Below, piece after piece: positions 1 through 6,626 of a DNA stretch of 10,457 bases. Position 1 is the first letter of the stretch. Every line of letters begins with the position of its first letter. This DNA is from Oscillospiraceae bacterium (lineage in GTDB: Bacteria > Bacillota > Clostridia > Oscillospirales > Ruminococcaceae): assembly GCA_031285645.1 (NCBI GenBank), contig JAITVU010000158.1, forward strand, positions 1-10,457, read 5' to 3'. The notes under the pieces are model-generated. The model worked only from the letters and a program-made list of their open reading frames with translations, was not told the DNA's origin and ran no database searches. The translations under genes were made by a program, and so were the position numbers.

Positions 1-2
1 TG

Positions 3-788
3 GAGACGACGCGCGGCGTGGAATGCGGTGAGGTTGTAATCGCGAACCGCGATATCGGTGAGGATGAGTTCACGCAGCCGCTGAAAAAAGTATTGCGTCC
101 GGCTACGGAAGAGGACATGGAGCAGATCAGGCAAAATAAGGAGAAGGAAGAAAACGCCCTTAAGGTCTGTGCCGAGAAGATACGCAAGCACAACCTCGAT
201 ATGAAACTGATCGGCGCTGAATACACCTTTGACAACAACAAGATTTTGTTTTATTTCACAGCCGACGGCCGCGTGGACTTCAGGGATTTGGTTAAGGATC
301 TGGCATCGGTTTTGCGCACACGCATTGAGCTGCGGCAAATCGGGGTGCGCGACGAGGCAAAAATGCTCGGCGGTCTGGGCATATGCGGCAGGCCGTTTTG
401 CTGTTCAACTTTTTTGGGTGATTTTCAGCCTGTCTCGATTAAAATGGCCAAGGAACAGGGCCTTTCACTGAATCCGACGAAAATATCGGGAACGTGCGGG
501 CGCTTGATGTGCTGTCTTAAATATGAGCAAAACGCCTACGAGGACTTGATCCGCACAACGCCAAAGCAGGGCAGCACGGTGCAGACGCCGGACGGGAAAG
601 GCGTCGTCACGGAGGTCAGCCTGATGACAGGCATGCTCAAGGTATCGATTGATTCGCCAAACGGCCCGACTGTAGTCAGCGTTCACAAAAGCAATGCGAA
701 GCCCGTGCGCGGTGAGGGCCGGCAAAGAGGCGGTGTTAAAAAGGCGGAAACACCCCAGGATACCGATGAACCAATGGTTGAATTATAA
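3..788 (+). CDS. ricT: RicT/YaaT (PSP1 domain) protein, 5' end cut off by window
   Basis: The protein is the C-terminal bulk of a RicT (YaaT) family protein. In Bacillus, RicT works with RicA (YmcA) and RicF (YlbF) in an iron-sulfur-containing complex that assists RNase Y-dependent mRNA maturation and influences sporulation, competence and biofilm formation. The diagnostic signs are the PSP1 core with the cysteine-rich segments GICGRPFCC and TCGRLMCC, about 30 residues apart, which supply the conserved Cys set for cluster binding. The reading frame is open to the left edge: codons from base 3 read E-T-T-R-G-V-E-C-G-E-V-V, which matches the conserved early part of the family, so the GTG at base 18 is an internal valine and not the start. 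Roughly 20 to 30 N-terminal residues are missing. The tail after about residue 225 is charged and variable. A hairpin terminator follows about 95 bases after the stop. Family assignment is firm; function is by homology. Confidence 0.95.
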   Translation, partial: ETTRGVECGEVVIANRDIGEDEFTQPLKKVLRPATEEDMEQIRQNKEKEENALKVCAEKIRKHNLDMKLIGAEYTFDNNKILFYFTADGRVDFRDLVKDLASVLRTRIELRQIGVRDEAKMLGGLGICGRPFCCSTFLGDFQPVSIKMAKEQGLSLNPTKISGTCGRLMCCLKYEQNAYEDLIRTTPKQGSTVQTPDGKGVVTEVSLMTGMLKVSIDSPNGPTVVSVHKSNAKPVRGEGRQRGGVKKAETPQDTDEPMVEL

Positions 789-797
789 TATTCAATA

Positions 798-871
798 ATA
801 CTAACCCTCTATTAAAATCAATCCACTCAACGATCGCTCGCTTTTATATGCTTTTTAACTGGTTTTAGTAT
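798..871. repeat. Small inverted-repeat element, copy 1 (short)
   Basis: The element begins with ATACTAA and ends with its complement TTAGTAT. Inside each end there is a run near TTAAAA, giving imperfect arms of about 20 bases. An internal stretch at 825-837 (ACTCAACGATCGC) resembles ACTCAACTATTGC in the 8922-9027 element. At 74 bases it is shorter than the other two copies and its arms are more diverged, so it may be a decayed member of the same family. It sits just after the ricT stop codon and before its terminator. No clear target-site duplication was seen. Confidence 0.5.
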
Positions 872-881
872 AAGAACAAAG

Positions 882-917
882 AACAGCCGCGACTGAAAGT
901 CGTGGCTGTTTATTTTT
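882..917 (+). terminator. Intrinsic terminator of ricT
   Basis: A 12-pair stem (AACAGCCGCGAC against GTCGTGGCTGTT, one G-T wobble) closes a five-base TGAAA loop at 882-910 and is followed directly by TATTTTTTT. This is a textbook Rho-independent terminator for transcription arriving from ricT. Read on the other strand the stem is followed by TTCTTTGTTCTTAT, so it may also weakly stop transcripts coming leftward from the GTPase side. Confidence 0.88.
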
Positions 918-983
918 TTATGCTGATAGCACCAGAATCAATCCGAATAGCACCACCCCGCGCGCGTTCGAAAGCGCCCGCAT
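918..983 (-). CDS. Possible 21-residue hydrophobic peptide
   Basis: A short frame starts at ATG 983 and ends at TAA 918. It has a plausible ribosome site, AAAAGGAC, with a nine-base spacer. The peptide has a basic, polar start (MRALSNAR) followed by 13 mostly hydrophobic residues (GVVLFGLILVLSA), like a minimal single membrane segment. The stop abuts the ricT terminator, where leftward transcripts may also end. No relative is recognised and a chance ORF of this size is common, so this is only a candidate. Confidence 0.2.
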   Translation of the reverse strand: MRALSNARGVVLFGLILVLSA

Positions 984-1029
984 TTTATTAATGTCCTTTT
1001 CCCTGTTCTGCGGGCGCGGGTAGAAAGTT

Positions 1030-1276
1030 GACGCGCCGCAGCGCGTCGTTTCAATGCCCGCTATGCACCCACACGCGCGCGGTATAGCCCTTCCAACGTT
1101 AAACGACCCAAACTCTTTAATTCTCCCTGTTATCCATATCCGGGTGGGTCCGGGAGGTGGCCCCTCCCGGCGTCTTTTGGTTCCTTTGTGACGAGACAAA
1201 GGAACTGCCTGTCGCGGCATGAGCGACAAGCCCCGCTGCACAGCAGCGCCTTGCCTTGTTGCGGCACGAGCGACAA
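1030..1276. repeat. Cluster of six short hairpins
   Basis: Inverted repeats follow one another: 1030-1047 (GACGCGC, loop CGCA, 7 pairs); 1150-1170 (CCGGGAGG, loop TGGCC, 8 pairs); 1180-1205 (GTTCCTTTGT, loop GACGAG, 10 pairs); 1210-1228 (TGTCGC, loop GGCATGA, 6 pairs); 1234-1248 (CGCTGC, loop ACA, 6 pairs); and 1257-1276 (TTGTTGC against GCGACAA, loop GGCACGA, one wobble). The fourth and sixth are near-copies of each other, GCGGCATGAGCGACAAG and GCGGCACGAGCGACAAG. The stems are direct readings; whether this is a repeat element, a leader or a non-coding RNA is not known. Confidence 0.5.
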
Positions 1277-1384
1277 GCTTCGCCTTGCAAAAGACCCATA
1301 GCGCCGGAGAAAACAGCCGAAATTCACATGGCCTTTAGCAAAGCCGCATTAAAGCAATAAATGGAAAAAAGAAGAACGCTACAT

Positions 1385-2488
1385 TTACTCTGTTGACGAT
1401 ATAATCCTGTTTTTCCAGAGAATCCATAAAATGGGGTCAATGACCCTGTGCGGCACAATGTGGTTGATCGCGTTCGCGTCATTGGGCGCCGATCCCAGCG
1501 AACTGAGCCCGAAGAAGCCGTAGTCGGCAAATTGGGACGTGACCTGATTGACAATTTCAACCTCGCCCCAGCTCTCAAGCAGGCTTTGAACCTCAAGGCT
1601 TGAGCTGGTAAAGTCGTGGATATCAAAACGACCCGTATTGACATGCCGCGATGGATAAAGGAGAAAGCTGGAAGGGTCCAGAAGCGGTCGGATCGTATCC
1701 ATTTTTGTCAGGCAGACCGCGATGGGAATATCGATTTTCCGCCTGATGTTTTTGCGGTTGCCGCCTTGCCGGATCAGGTGGATGGTGCGCGAAAGCAGCG
1801 TGCTGGCGTCGTCATTGCTCACCGGCCGGCCCGTTGTTTTCAGGCTCTCCCGCACGCTCGGTATCTGAAAGGGATCAATAAAATACAGTATGCCCCGGGC
1901 ATTGTAAATGCTGCGGTTGTAGTCCGCCATGACCTTTTCACTGCGGAAATTGGCGCCGCAGGCATCGTAAAGCGTGAGGTTACAGCTTTTGCCCAATGGC
2001 GGCTGGCCGGAGAAAACAAGGGAATACAGCAGCGGCGTCACCTCGTCCTGCATGGTTGAGGTGATGCATTGGCCGCGCACAAAAAGAGGCTGGTAATAGC
2101 GGCTGTCGTAATTATGTATGGTTTCGTCCCCGCCAAGCGGGTAAAGCGCACAGTTGTAAACCTTCGAGATCCGGCGGCGCAGCTGGTCGATCAAAACGGA
2201 AAGATAGTTGCTTTTGCCGCAGCCCTCGGCCCCGACAATGGAGACAGGCAAAGTGGGCACACTGTCGTCGTCAATAATAACAGGGTAGCCGCAGGAAGGG
2301 CAGAGACGCTCGATCAGGGCGCTTTTACACGCGGGGCAGAGAGGATTGCCGTTCTCCTCGTGGATGTCCGCCGCCGGTATCGGCAGTCCCGATCGCTCGC
2401 AGTTGCCATGGGTACAGGTGTAGGAAAACGCCTCCGTCGCGTGGCGTTGGAAGCAGTTTGGACATACAATTGTCTGTTTTGCCGGCAT
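1385..2488 (-). CDS. Zinc-ribbon P-loop GTPase of TRAFAC type
   Basis: This 367-residue protein joins an N-terminal metal-binding region to a GTPase domain. Cysteine pairs CPNC (9-12), C25/C30, CPAC (51-54) and CPSC (63-66) suggest two zinc ribbons or rubredoxin-like knuckles in the first 70 residues. The GTPase domain shows the P-loop GAEGCGKS (86-93), a Walker B/G3 motif LYDACG with DxxG at 175-178, and the guanine-specifying TKMD (261-264); SSL near 329-331 may be the G5 loop. No membrane segment is visible. ATG 2488 is preceded by AAAGGAG with a short spacer. The gene lies 233 bases after the J-like/zinc-ribbon gene and is the last of the leftward series. The CxxC pairs in both neighbours suggest shared architecture. 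It resembles the double-GTPase (DO-GTPase) families described in predicted conflict systems, but that placement is inferred from layout only. GTP binding is well supported; the role is unknown. Confidence 0.85.
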   Translation of the reverse strand: MPAKQTIVCPNCFQRHATEAFSYTCTHGNCERSGLPIPAADIHEENGNPLCPACKSALIERLCPSCGYPVIIDDDSVPTLPVSIVGAEGCGKSNYLSVLIDQLRRRISKVYNCALYPLGGDETIHNYDSRYYQPLFVRGQCITSTMQDEVTPLLYSLVFSGQPPLGKSCNLTLYDACGANFRSEKVMADYNRSIYNARGILYFIDPFQIPSVRESLKTTGRPVSNDDASTLLSRTIHLIRQGGNRKNIRRKIDIPIAVCLTKMDTIRPLLDPSSFLLYPSRHVNTGRFDIHDFTSSSLEVQSLLESWGEVEIVNQVTSQFADYGFFGLSSLGSAPNDANAINHIVPHRVIDPILWILWKNRIISSTE

Positions 2489-2525
2489 GGGATTCTCCTT
2501 TCAGGAATGCGTCGCGCCTGATTTT

Positions 2526-2679
2526 ATAGTGAACGACCTTCAAAACCGGAACGGTTTTGAAGCGTCAGGCATACGCCTGACGGTACGCTGCAGGCGTGCG
2601 CGTTCACTATGTACGGTGCGAAGGCCGCTTCGCGGGCCCACATTCGCGCGTGTGCGCGAATGCTTCAAAAGTGTGGCCC
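2526..2679. repeat. Cloverleaf-like palindromic intergenic element
   Basis: A perfect 10-base outer inverted repeat, ATAGTGAACG (2526-2535) and CGTTCACTAT (2601-2610), encloses three hairpins: 2538-2562 (11 pairs, loop GAA), 2563-2582 (CGTCAGGC, loop ATAC, 8 pairs) and 2583-2599 (GTACGC with GCGTGC, one wobble). Two more structures follow at once: 2618-2633 (GCGAAG, loop GCCG) and a composite stem 2634-2679 (GGGC and CACA paired with TGTG and GCCC) whose inside carries the perfect 8-pair stem ATTCGCGC (2642-2661, loop GTGT). It fills nearly all of the gap between the two leftward genes. It lacks tRNA hallmarks. Repeat element or structured spacer are both possible. Confidence 0.6.
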
Positions 2680-2704
2680 GTTTCTGAAGTTCGCTGAGTA
2701 TAAG

Positions 2705-2717
2705 ACGGCTTTGCCGT
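2705..2717 (-). terminator. Weak hairpin just after the 989-residue gene
   Basis: ACGGC, loop of three, GCCGT lies five bases past the stop codon of the large gene; on the - strand it is followed by CTTAT. The stem is only five pairs and the T tract is poor, so at best it is a leaky terminator or an RNA 3'-end stabiliser, which would still allow read-through into the GTPase gene. Confidence 0.25.
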
Positions 2718-2721
2718 AATA

Positions 2722-5691
2722 TTATGTGATTTTCAAGCTCGCGACTGGCAGCAGCCTGAATTTATCATAGAACATTTCGTCGCGTAAAAAGAGCTTGACA
2801 TGCAGATTTTTGGGCAGAAGGCTGGTGCGGTACTCGTATGTAATTGACCCGGCCACCTTTGTCTCCTTCTCAATTTCAAAAAGCGGCATACCGTCGGTTT
2901 TTTTAAGCGGCAGGCGCCCGATTTTGCCGACGATAACGGCGCGGGGCAACACAAACTCACTGTCCGAGCTGATGGTGAGGGATACGGAATAAGCCGAGGC
3001 GAAAAAAGATTTCGTGTATTTAAGCTGATAAAAAATTTCCTGCTGAGGCGTCAGGTCTATGCGCAGCTCAACACCGGGCGAATAGTTGCGGTCGCCGTCC
3101 GGCGCTGTAAAGACTGAAAATATCTTGAAATAATACAGGCTCTTCTCGGGGTCCTTGAGCAGCGCGCCGGCGTCATATTCGTATTGTTCGCGCGTACAGG
3201 TCATGGATATGGTGCCCGGCTCGCCCGGTGTTTTGGGGTATGCGTCAAAGCGCCACATGATCAGGATTTCCTGGGTGCCCTGCGGCCACTTCATGTTAAA
3301 AAACAAATCGCTGTTCACCATATCCCAGGTGAGTTGTTCCACGTCGAGCACATTTGTCAGGTAACGCGGCGTGCCGACCGTCGCGTATTTGCCGGAAACA
3401 GCCGCGGCAAATATGTAGAGACCGCCGCTGAACTCGCAGCGCAGGCGCGCGCTTTCCGGCGTTTTCGCGTCGAGGTCGAGGTTGCGGTACTGCTCGATGA
3501 GTTCGGAGACGGGCAGCGTCTCCCCGACACGGAAGTCGGGCTTTTTGACGGACGCCAGCACGAGGACGTCCTTGTACTGCGAGTTGTGCCAGTTCACAAC
3601 ATACTCGCCGTCCGCGCCGTCGACACGCATGATGTCGATGTGATCGATCGGCGCGAGCAGGCGGTGCGGAATGACGCTGTCGCACACGCCCTTGGAAAAC
3701 ACCCTGACGCCGTCCAGCACATATACGGAGACGATGTAGTACCAATACTCAACATCATTTTTAAGCTTGTGATCCGAAAGGCCATCCAGGCGCGGGTTTT
3801 CAAGGAGCATGCCGTCCCCGCGGCGAAGCGGCCTGTCCCCGCCCAGCTTGCGCCAGACAAGCACTTCGCGCAGGTCGGGGTTGAAGCTCCACGATATGCG
3901 CGCCCCGGAATCCGTGGGGACAATGCGCAGATTTTCCACTTCCGGTATGATCAGGATCGGCTCGGACAGGGCCGAACTCTCCGAATAGGCGTTGCCGCGG
4001 CGCACATAGACGCTGTAGTAAAAGCGCTTGAGCGGCGCGGGATTCAGATCCTCAAAGGAGTTGGCCCGGCCCTCATAGAGAATGTCGCCGTCATAGGCGG
4101 TGAGCGGGGCGCTCTCAAGCTTGCGCACCAATACATAGCTGATGACGCCCTTTGCCGGGCTTTTATCCCAATCGACGCGCACTTTTTTATCCAGAAGCGT
4201 CACTTTCATGCCGGACACGGGTTCGGGCGGATGCATGGCAAGCAGGCGCCCGAGCTCAATGCTGTCGGCTACAGTGTTCACCATGGCGTACAGGACGTCA
4301 AAATCAGGCGCTGTTCCAATCGCCGTTATTTCTTCTAGCCGCTTTTCAAAATCAGCGATGACTTTGCTGACATGGGACGTCGTTGACGCGGGCAATCGGA
4401 TACGCCGGGCCTCGGCCTCCTCGATGAGCTCGACAGCCGCGTAATACTGATTGTGCTTGACGCAGTCCCCGATGTTGTCGACATAGGTGGCGTAGCGGTC
4501 TTCAAGGCGCTTGGCGCGGCGCTCAAGGGAGTCCAGGCGCGGGTGGCCGGGCCAGAACTTGCCCGCATAGGCGATGCAGCGCTGGGCCGAACTCCAGTTG
4601 CTCTCAATCAGGGCGTTTTCGGCGTCGCTGATATATTGCTGGGCCTTGATCATTTCCGCGATGGAGAAACCGCATTTGGAGCAGACTGAGGGGCCGCCCT
4701 CAAAAGGCGTGGCGCAGTTGGGGCAGAGGCCGCGCAGCGGCGCGGCGCAGACCGCGCACAATTCGCCCTCGCGGTCCGTCTTGTTGTGGCAGGCCGGACA
4801 GTCGACAAATTTGGACTGCGAATCGATGGGAATATTGTAGGCCTGGCAATAACGCCGGATGTACTCCTCGGCCTCGAGAACCTTGCAGCCATATTTTTCC
4901 ACGGCAAAGTTAATGATGCGCAGCAAAACATCGGTATTGATGTATTTGGAGCGGTTAAACTCATCGTCCACCAGCTCACCGACGGCCGGGTAGCTGCTGA
5001 TTTTAAGGTAACGGTCATATTTCTGTTTCGTGTCAAAGCTGGAGAAAAGCTGCAGGCAGATACCGGAAAGCTCCTGGACCGCCGTGACCTGGGCGTTTTT
5101 AGCGCCGCTGGAGGAGGCCTCCCGCCTTTTAGCCTCGGCCGCGTCTTTAAGCTTTTTAATCGATGAGTACGGCGGCAAGTCAAGGAACGCGTAGAGGTCG
5201 CTGATGCCGAGCAGGGTCAGGTTGCGCTGGACATTGCGGGCGACAAGCCTGTCGAGCGTTTCGCCGACGTCATCGTCACCGCTCTCCCGCGGCGGATTTT
5301 CTGAAACCGGCTTCCTGGTCAGGTTTTCAAGGGCCGTTTTGCCGATTCCATAGTGGGAATATTTGGCCGTTATGGCGGCCGCTTCCCTGGGCGTGATGTG
5401 GCCCTTGCTCTCCAATATGCGCAGTTCCGCCTCAAACTGGCGCAGCATTTCACCCCGCAGCTCCTGCGCGGCGGCGGCCTCGCCGGCGCGCAAGGCGGGA
5501 TCAAGCATGATGCGCTCGATTTCGGGGATGAGGCTTAAATTGTATAAAGCGATGCTGCGCTTGCCGGGCGTATCCTGCATGCGCACCCATTCCTGTCTTT
5601 TTTTGTGGATCGCGGCCTTGATCGCGGTGGCGTCGGTTACCGGCGGATCAAAAGCCAGTTCCAAAAGGACATAGCAGTTTTCCCTCTCCAT
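2722..5691 (-). CDS. Large J-like / zinc-ribbon / fibronectin-III-like protein
   Basis: The 989-residue product has no signal peptide or membrane segment and is probably cytoplasmic. Residues 5-80 (CYVLLELAFDPP..., helices, LDPALRAGEA) and 162-230 (GISDLYAFLDLPPYSS..., ending FDTKQKYDRYL) both resemble J-domain folds, but neither contains the HPD tripeptide used to stimulate Hsp70. Four CxxC pairs follow, CPAC (298), CAVC (312), CPNC (323) and CSKC (337), likely two zinc ribbons. Residues 345-460 are helical, TPR-like. From about 490 to 880 come three or four beta-sandwich repeats of fibronectin-III type (for example VRVDWDKSP, ARISWSFNP, YVVNWHNSQ), then a beta-rich C-terminal domain. ATG 5691 has GAGG nine bases upstream. 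The neighbourhood (Hsp70, GrpE-like, zinc-ribbon GTPase) supports a role as an adaptor that brings clients or partners to the chaperone. Domain calls come from reading the residues; the J-like calls are the least certain. Confidence 0.8.
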   Translation of the reverse strand: MERENCYVLLELAFDPPVTDATAIKAAIHKKRQEWVRMQDTPGKRSIALYNLSLIPEIERIMLDPALRAGEAAAAQELRGEMLRQFEAELRILESKGHITPREAAAITAKYSHYGIGKTALENLTRKPVSENPPRESGDDDVGETLDRLVARNVQRNLTLLGISDLYAFLDLPPYSSIKKLKDAAEAKRREASSSGAKNAQVTAVQELSGICLQLFSSFDTKQKYDRYLKISSYPAVGELVDDEFNRSKYINTDVLLRIINFAVEKYGCKVLEAEEYIRRYCQAYNIPIDSQSKFVDCPACHNKTDREGELCAVCAAPLRGLCPNCATPFEGGPSVCSKCGFSIAEMIKAQQYISDAENALIESNWSSAQRCIAYAGKFWPGHPRLDSLERRAKRLEDRYATYVDNIGDCVKHNQYYAAVELIEEAEARRIRLPASTTSHVSKVIADFEKRLEEITAIGTAPDFDVLYAMVNTVADSIELGRLLAMHPPEPVSGMKVTLLDKKVRVDWDKSPAKGVISYVLVRKLESAPLTAYDGDILYEGRANSFEDLNPAPLKRFYYSVYVRRGNAYSESSALSEPILIIPEVENLRIVPTDSGARISWSFNPDLREVLVWRKLGGDRPLRRGDGMLLENPRLDGLSDHKLKNDVEYWYYIVSVYVLDGVRVFSKGVCDSVIPHRLLAPIDHIDIMRVDGADGEYVVNWHNSQYKDVLVLASVKKPDFRVGETLPVSELIEQYRNLDLDAKTPESARLRCEFSGGLYIFAAAVSGKYATVGTPRYLTNVLDVEQLTWDMVNSDLFFNMKWPQGTQEILIMWRFDAYPKTPGEPGTISMTCTREQYEYDAGALLKDPEKSLYYFKIFSVFTAPDGDRNYSPGVELRIDLTPQQEIFYQLKYTKSFFASAYSVSLTISSDSEFVLPRAVIVGKIGRLPLKKTDGMPLFEIEKETKVAGSITYEYRTSLLPKNLHVKLFLRDEMFYDKFRLLPVASLKIT

Positions 5692-5872
5692 AAATACAGA
5701 CCTCGCTAAAAGAATTGCCGGACAAGAACCTGAGCGGACAGGTTTTCAGCCGCCTATGTAATGCTAAAGCACGAGTCAAATACGAAACCTCTGTTAAGGC
5801 CTGTTGACATAAAGCTGACAGCGCGCCTTTTCTGCGCTTTTGCACGGCACTTCGCTTATACCCTGAAGGCAA

Positions 5873-5900
5873 AAAAATATGAAGCCCGGCTTAAGCGGGC
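5873..5900 (-). terminator. Terminator-like hairpin inside the leader of the 989-residue gene
   Basis: GCCCG and CGGGC (5884-5900) enclose GCTTAAG on the + strand. On the - strand the stem is followed by TTCATATTTTTTT. It lies downstream of the candidate promoter at 5986-6015 and upstream of the start at 5691, so it could end transcripts from the DUF3788 side or act as an attenuator. The stem is only five strong pairs and the T tract starts five bases after it. Confidence 0.35.
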
Positions 5901-5985
5901 ATTTTGTTCGCCGTCTATAAAAAGTGCGTCAGAGCTTTTATATACACAGGCGTATGCGAACGGCTGCGCCTGCTTATGCGTCTAT

Positions 5986-6015
5986 ATTATACATAATAGC
6001 AGTGTAAAAATACAA
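5986..6015 (-). promoter_or_regulatory. Candidate sigma-A-type promoter for the 989-residue gene
   Basis: Read leftward, TTGTAT (6015-6010; four of six consensus bases) is followed after 18 bases by a perfect TATAAT (5991-5986). It lies in an AT-rich patch between the DUF3788 gene and the large gene, about 295 bases before the latter's start. This would let the J-like and GTPase genes be transcribed separately from the Hsp70 part. Prediction only. Confidence 0.4.
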
Positions 6016-6076
6016 GCTTTTTACTGCGGTAATGCCAATATTTGTTGTTTCAGCGGCCTGATTTGCGTAAAACACG

Positions 6077-6106
6077 CCCGCAGGCGGCAGCCCGCAGCGG
6101 GTTTTT
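6077..6106. terminator. GC-rich stem downstream of the DUF3788 gene
   Basis: CCCGC (6077-6081) pairs with GCGGG (6097-6101), with an inner GGC/GCC stem, and TTTTT follows on the + strand. On the - strand, which is the direction of the adjacent gene, the tail is CGTGTTTT, so it could also serve that gene, whose stop lies about 20 bases to the right. Orientation and strength are unclear. Confidence 0.3.
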
Positions 6107-6123
6107 AACAGAAACTTAGTATA

Positions 6124-6576
6124 TCAGGCGTTCTTTGGCGGCTTCTTAAACTTAAGAAGTTCGATGATATCGGCGATTTCATTGTCGTTTTCGACACGGT
6201 AATGAACCCACCCGCCGCCGTTCTTGCCGCAGGGATAGCGGTTTTTCCAGTATTCCTGTGTCCGTGGCAGCATGGTGGGGAGGATCGCCTCGAGCTTGTC
6301 GACGGCCGCGCCGCTCAGCTGCGTCGTGACCGTGATCGTGCCCGCCTCAAAAAAGGCGTAACAGAGATGGGCGGATTTGCTGCTGAACTTATAACCCCAT
6401 CCGTATTTGCGGCCGAAAGGACAGCGCAGCTCCTTGCCGGTTATGTATAAGGCGCCGATCAATGATTCGAGACGGTCGAGGCGGCGTATGCCGTCCGGAC
6501 CGATAAAGGCGCCGATTTCTTTCGGCGCGGGTTCACGGTTGGGATCGGACAGGCGTTTCCATTCGGGTGCAGCCAT
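6124..6576 (-). CDS. DUF3788 family protein
   Basis: A 150-residue soluble protein of the DUF3788 family, whose biochemical role is not established. The recognisable signs are the KYGWGYKF segment (57-64) followed by a hydrophobic strand beginning LCYAFFEAG, the strand TITVTTQLSG, and the C-terminal GGGWVHYRV (120-128) before the helix that ends the family domain. Length is normal for such proteins. ATG 6576 has AAGGAAAGG upstream at a suitable distance. It lies 50 bases after the acetyltransferase gene on the same strand, so the two are probably co-transcribed. Proteins of this family are common single-domain accessory proteins in Firmicutes and Bacteroidetes; nothing seen here ties it functionally to the chaperone genes. 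Confidence 0.8.
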   Translation of the reverse strand: MAAPEWKRLSDPNREPAPKEIGAFIGPDGIRRLDRLESLIGALYITGKELRCPFGRKYGWGYKFSSKSAHLCYAFFEAGTITVTTQLSGAAVDKLEAILPTMLPRTQEYWKNRYPCGKNGGGWVHYRVENDNEIADIIELLKFKKPPKNA

Positions 6577-6626
6577 AGTGATGCCCTTTCCTTTACTGTC
6601 TTTACAGATTTGATTCGGCCCGTGGC

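Larger units (their letters stand above)
789..1384. other. Gene-free stretch between convergent ricT and the GTPase gene
   Basis: No convincing protein gene lies here. The stretch holds, from left to right, a small inverted-repeat element (798-871), the ricT terminator (882-917), a doubtful 21-codon ORF on the - strand (918-983), and a run of hairpins (1030-1276). The longer - strand frames across 918-1327 are rich in Arg, Ser and Cys, overlap each other in different frames and have no recognisable domain. The part 1277-1384, just past the GTPase stop, shows no strong terminator; only a weak imperfect stem at about 1331-1346 was seen. Confidence 0.7.
5692..6123. other. Gene-free leader region upstream of the 989-residue gene
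   Basis: No credible gene is present; the + strand frame 5761-6108 has an unusual Cys- and Lys-rich composition and no domain. The stretch holds a likely leftward promoter (5986-6015), a stem CAGGCG/CGCCTG at 5947-5972, a terminator-like hairpin (5884-5900), another stem AACCTG/CAGGTT (5727-5744) and a GC-rich stem after the DUF3788 gene (6077-6101). If the promoter is used, the large gene has a leader of nearly 290 bases with several stems. Confidence 0.6.

Noticed and set aside
18..20. GTG at base 18 as the ricT start
   Set aside because: The frame stays open to the window edge and the codons before it match the conserved ETTRGVE-type family segment.
918..1327. Overlapping - strand frames of 60 to 107 codons
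   Set aside because: They overlap in different frames, are Arg/Ser/Cys-rich, and their coding appearance comes from the hairpin sequence beneath.
2526..2610. tRNA gene suggested by the cloverleaf shape
   Set aside because: Outer stem and arms do not fit tRNA lengths, and no T-arm GTTC consensus or anticodon arm was found in the right place.
3184..4338. Long + strand frame of 384 codons
   Set aside because: It is fully antisense to the 989-residue gene, whose zinc-ribbon and FnIII-like content is clearly real; the + strand product has no domain and is a result of high GC at third positions.
5761..6108. + strand frame of 115 codons in the leader region
   Set aside because: No ribosome site of note, odd Cys-rich composition, no domain, and it runs across stems and a promoter candidate on the other strand.
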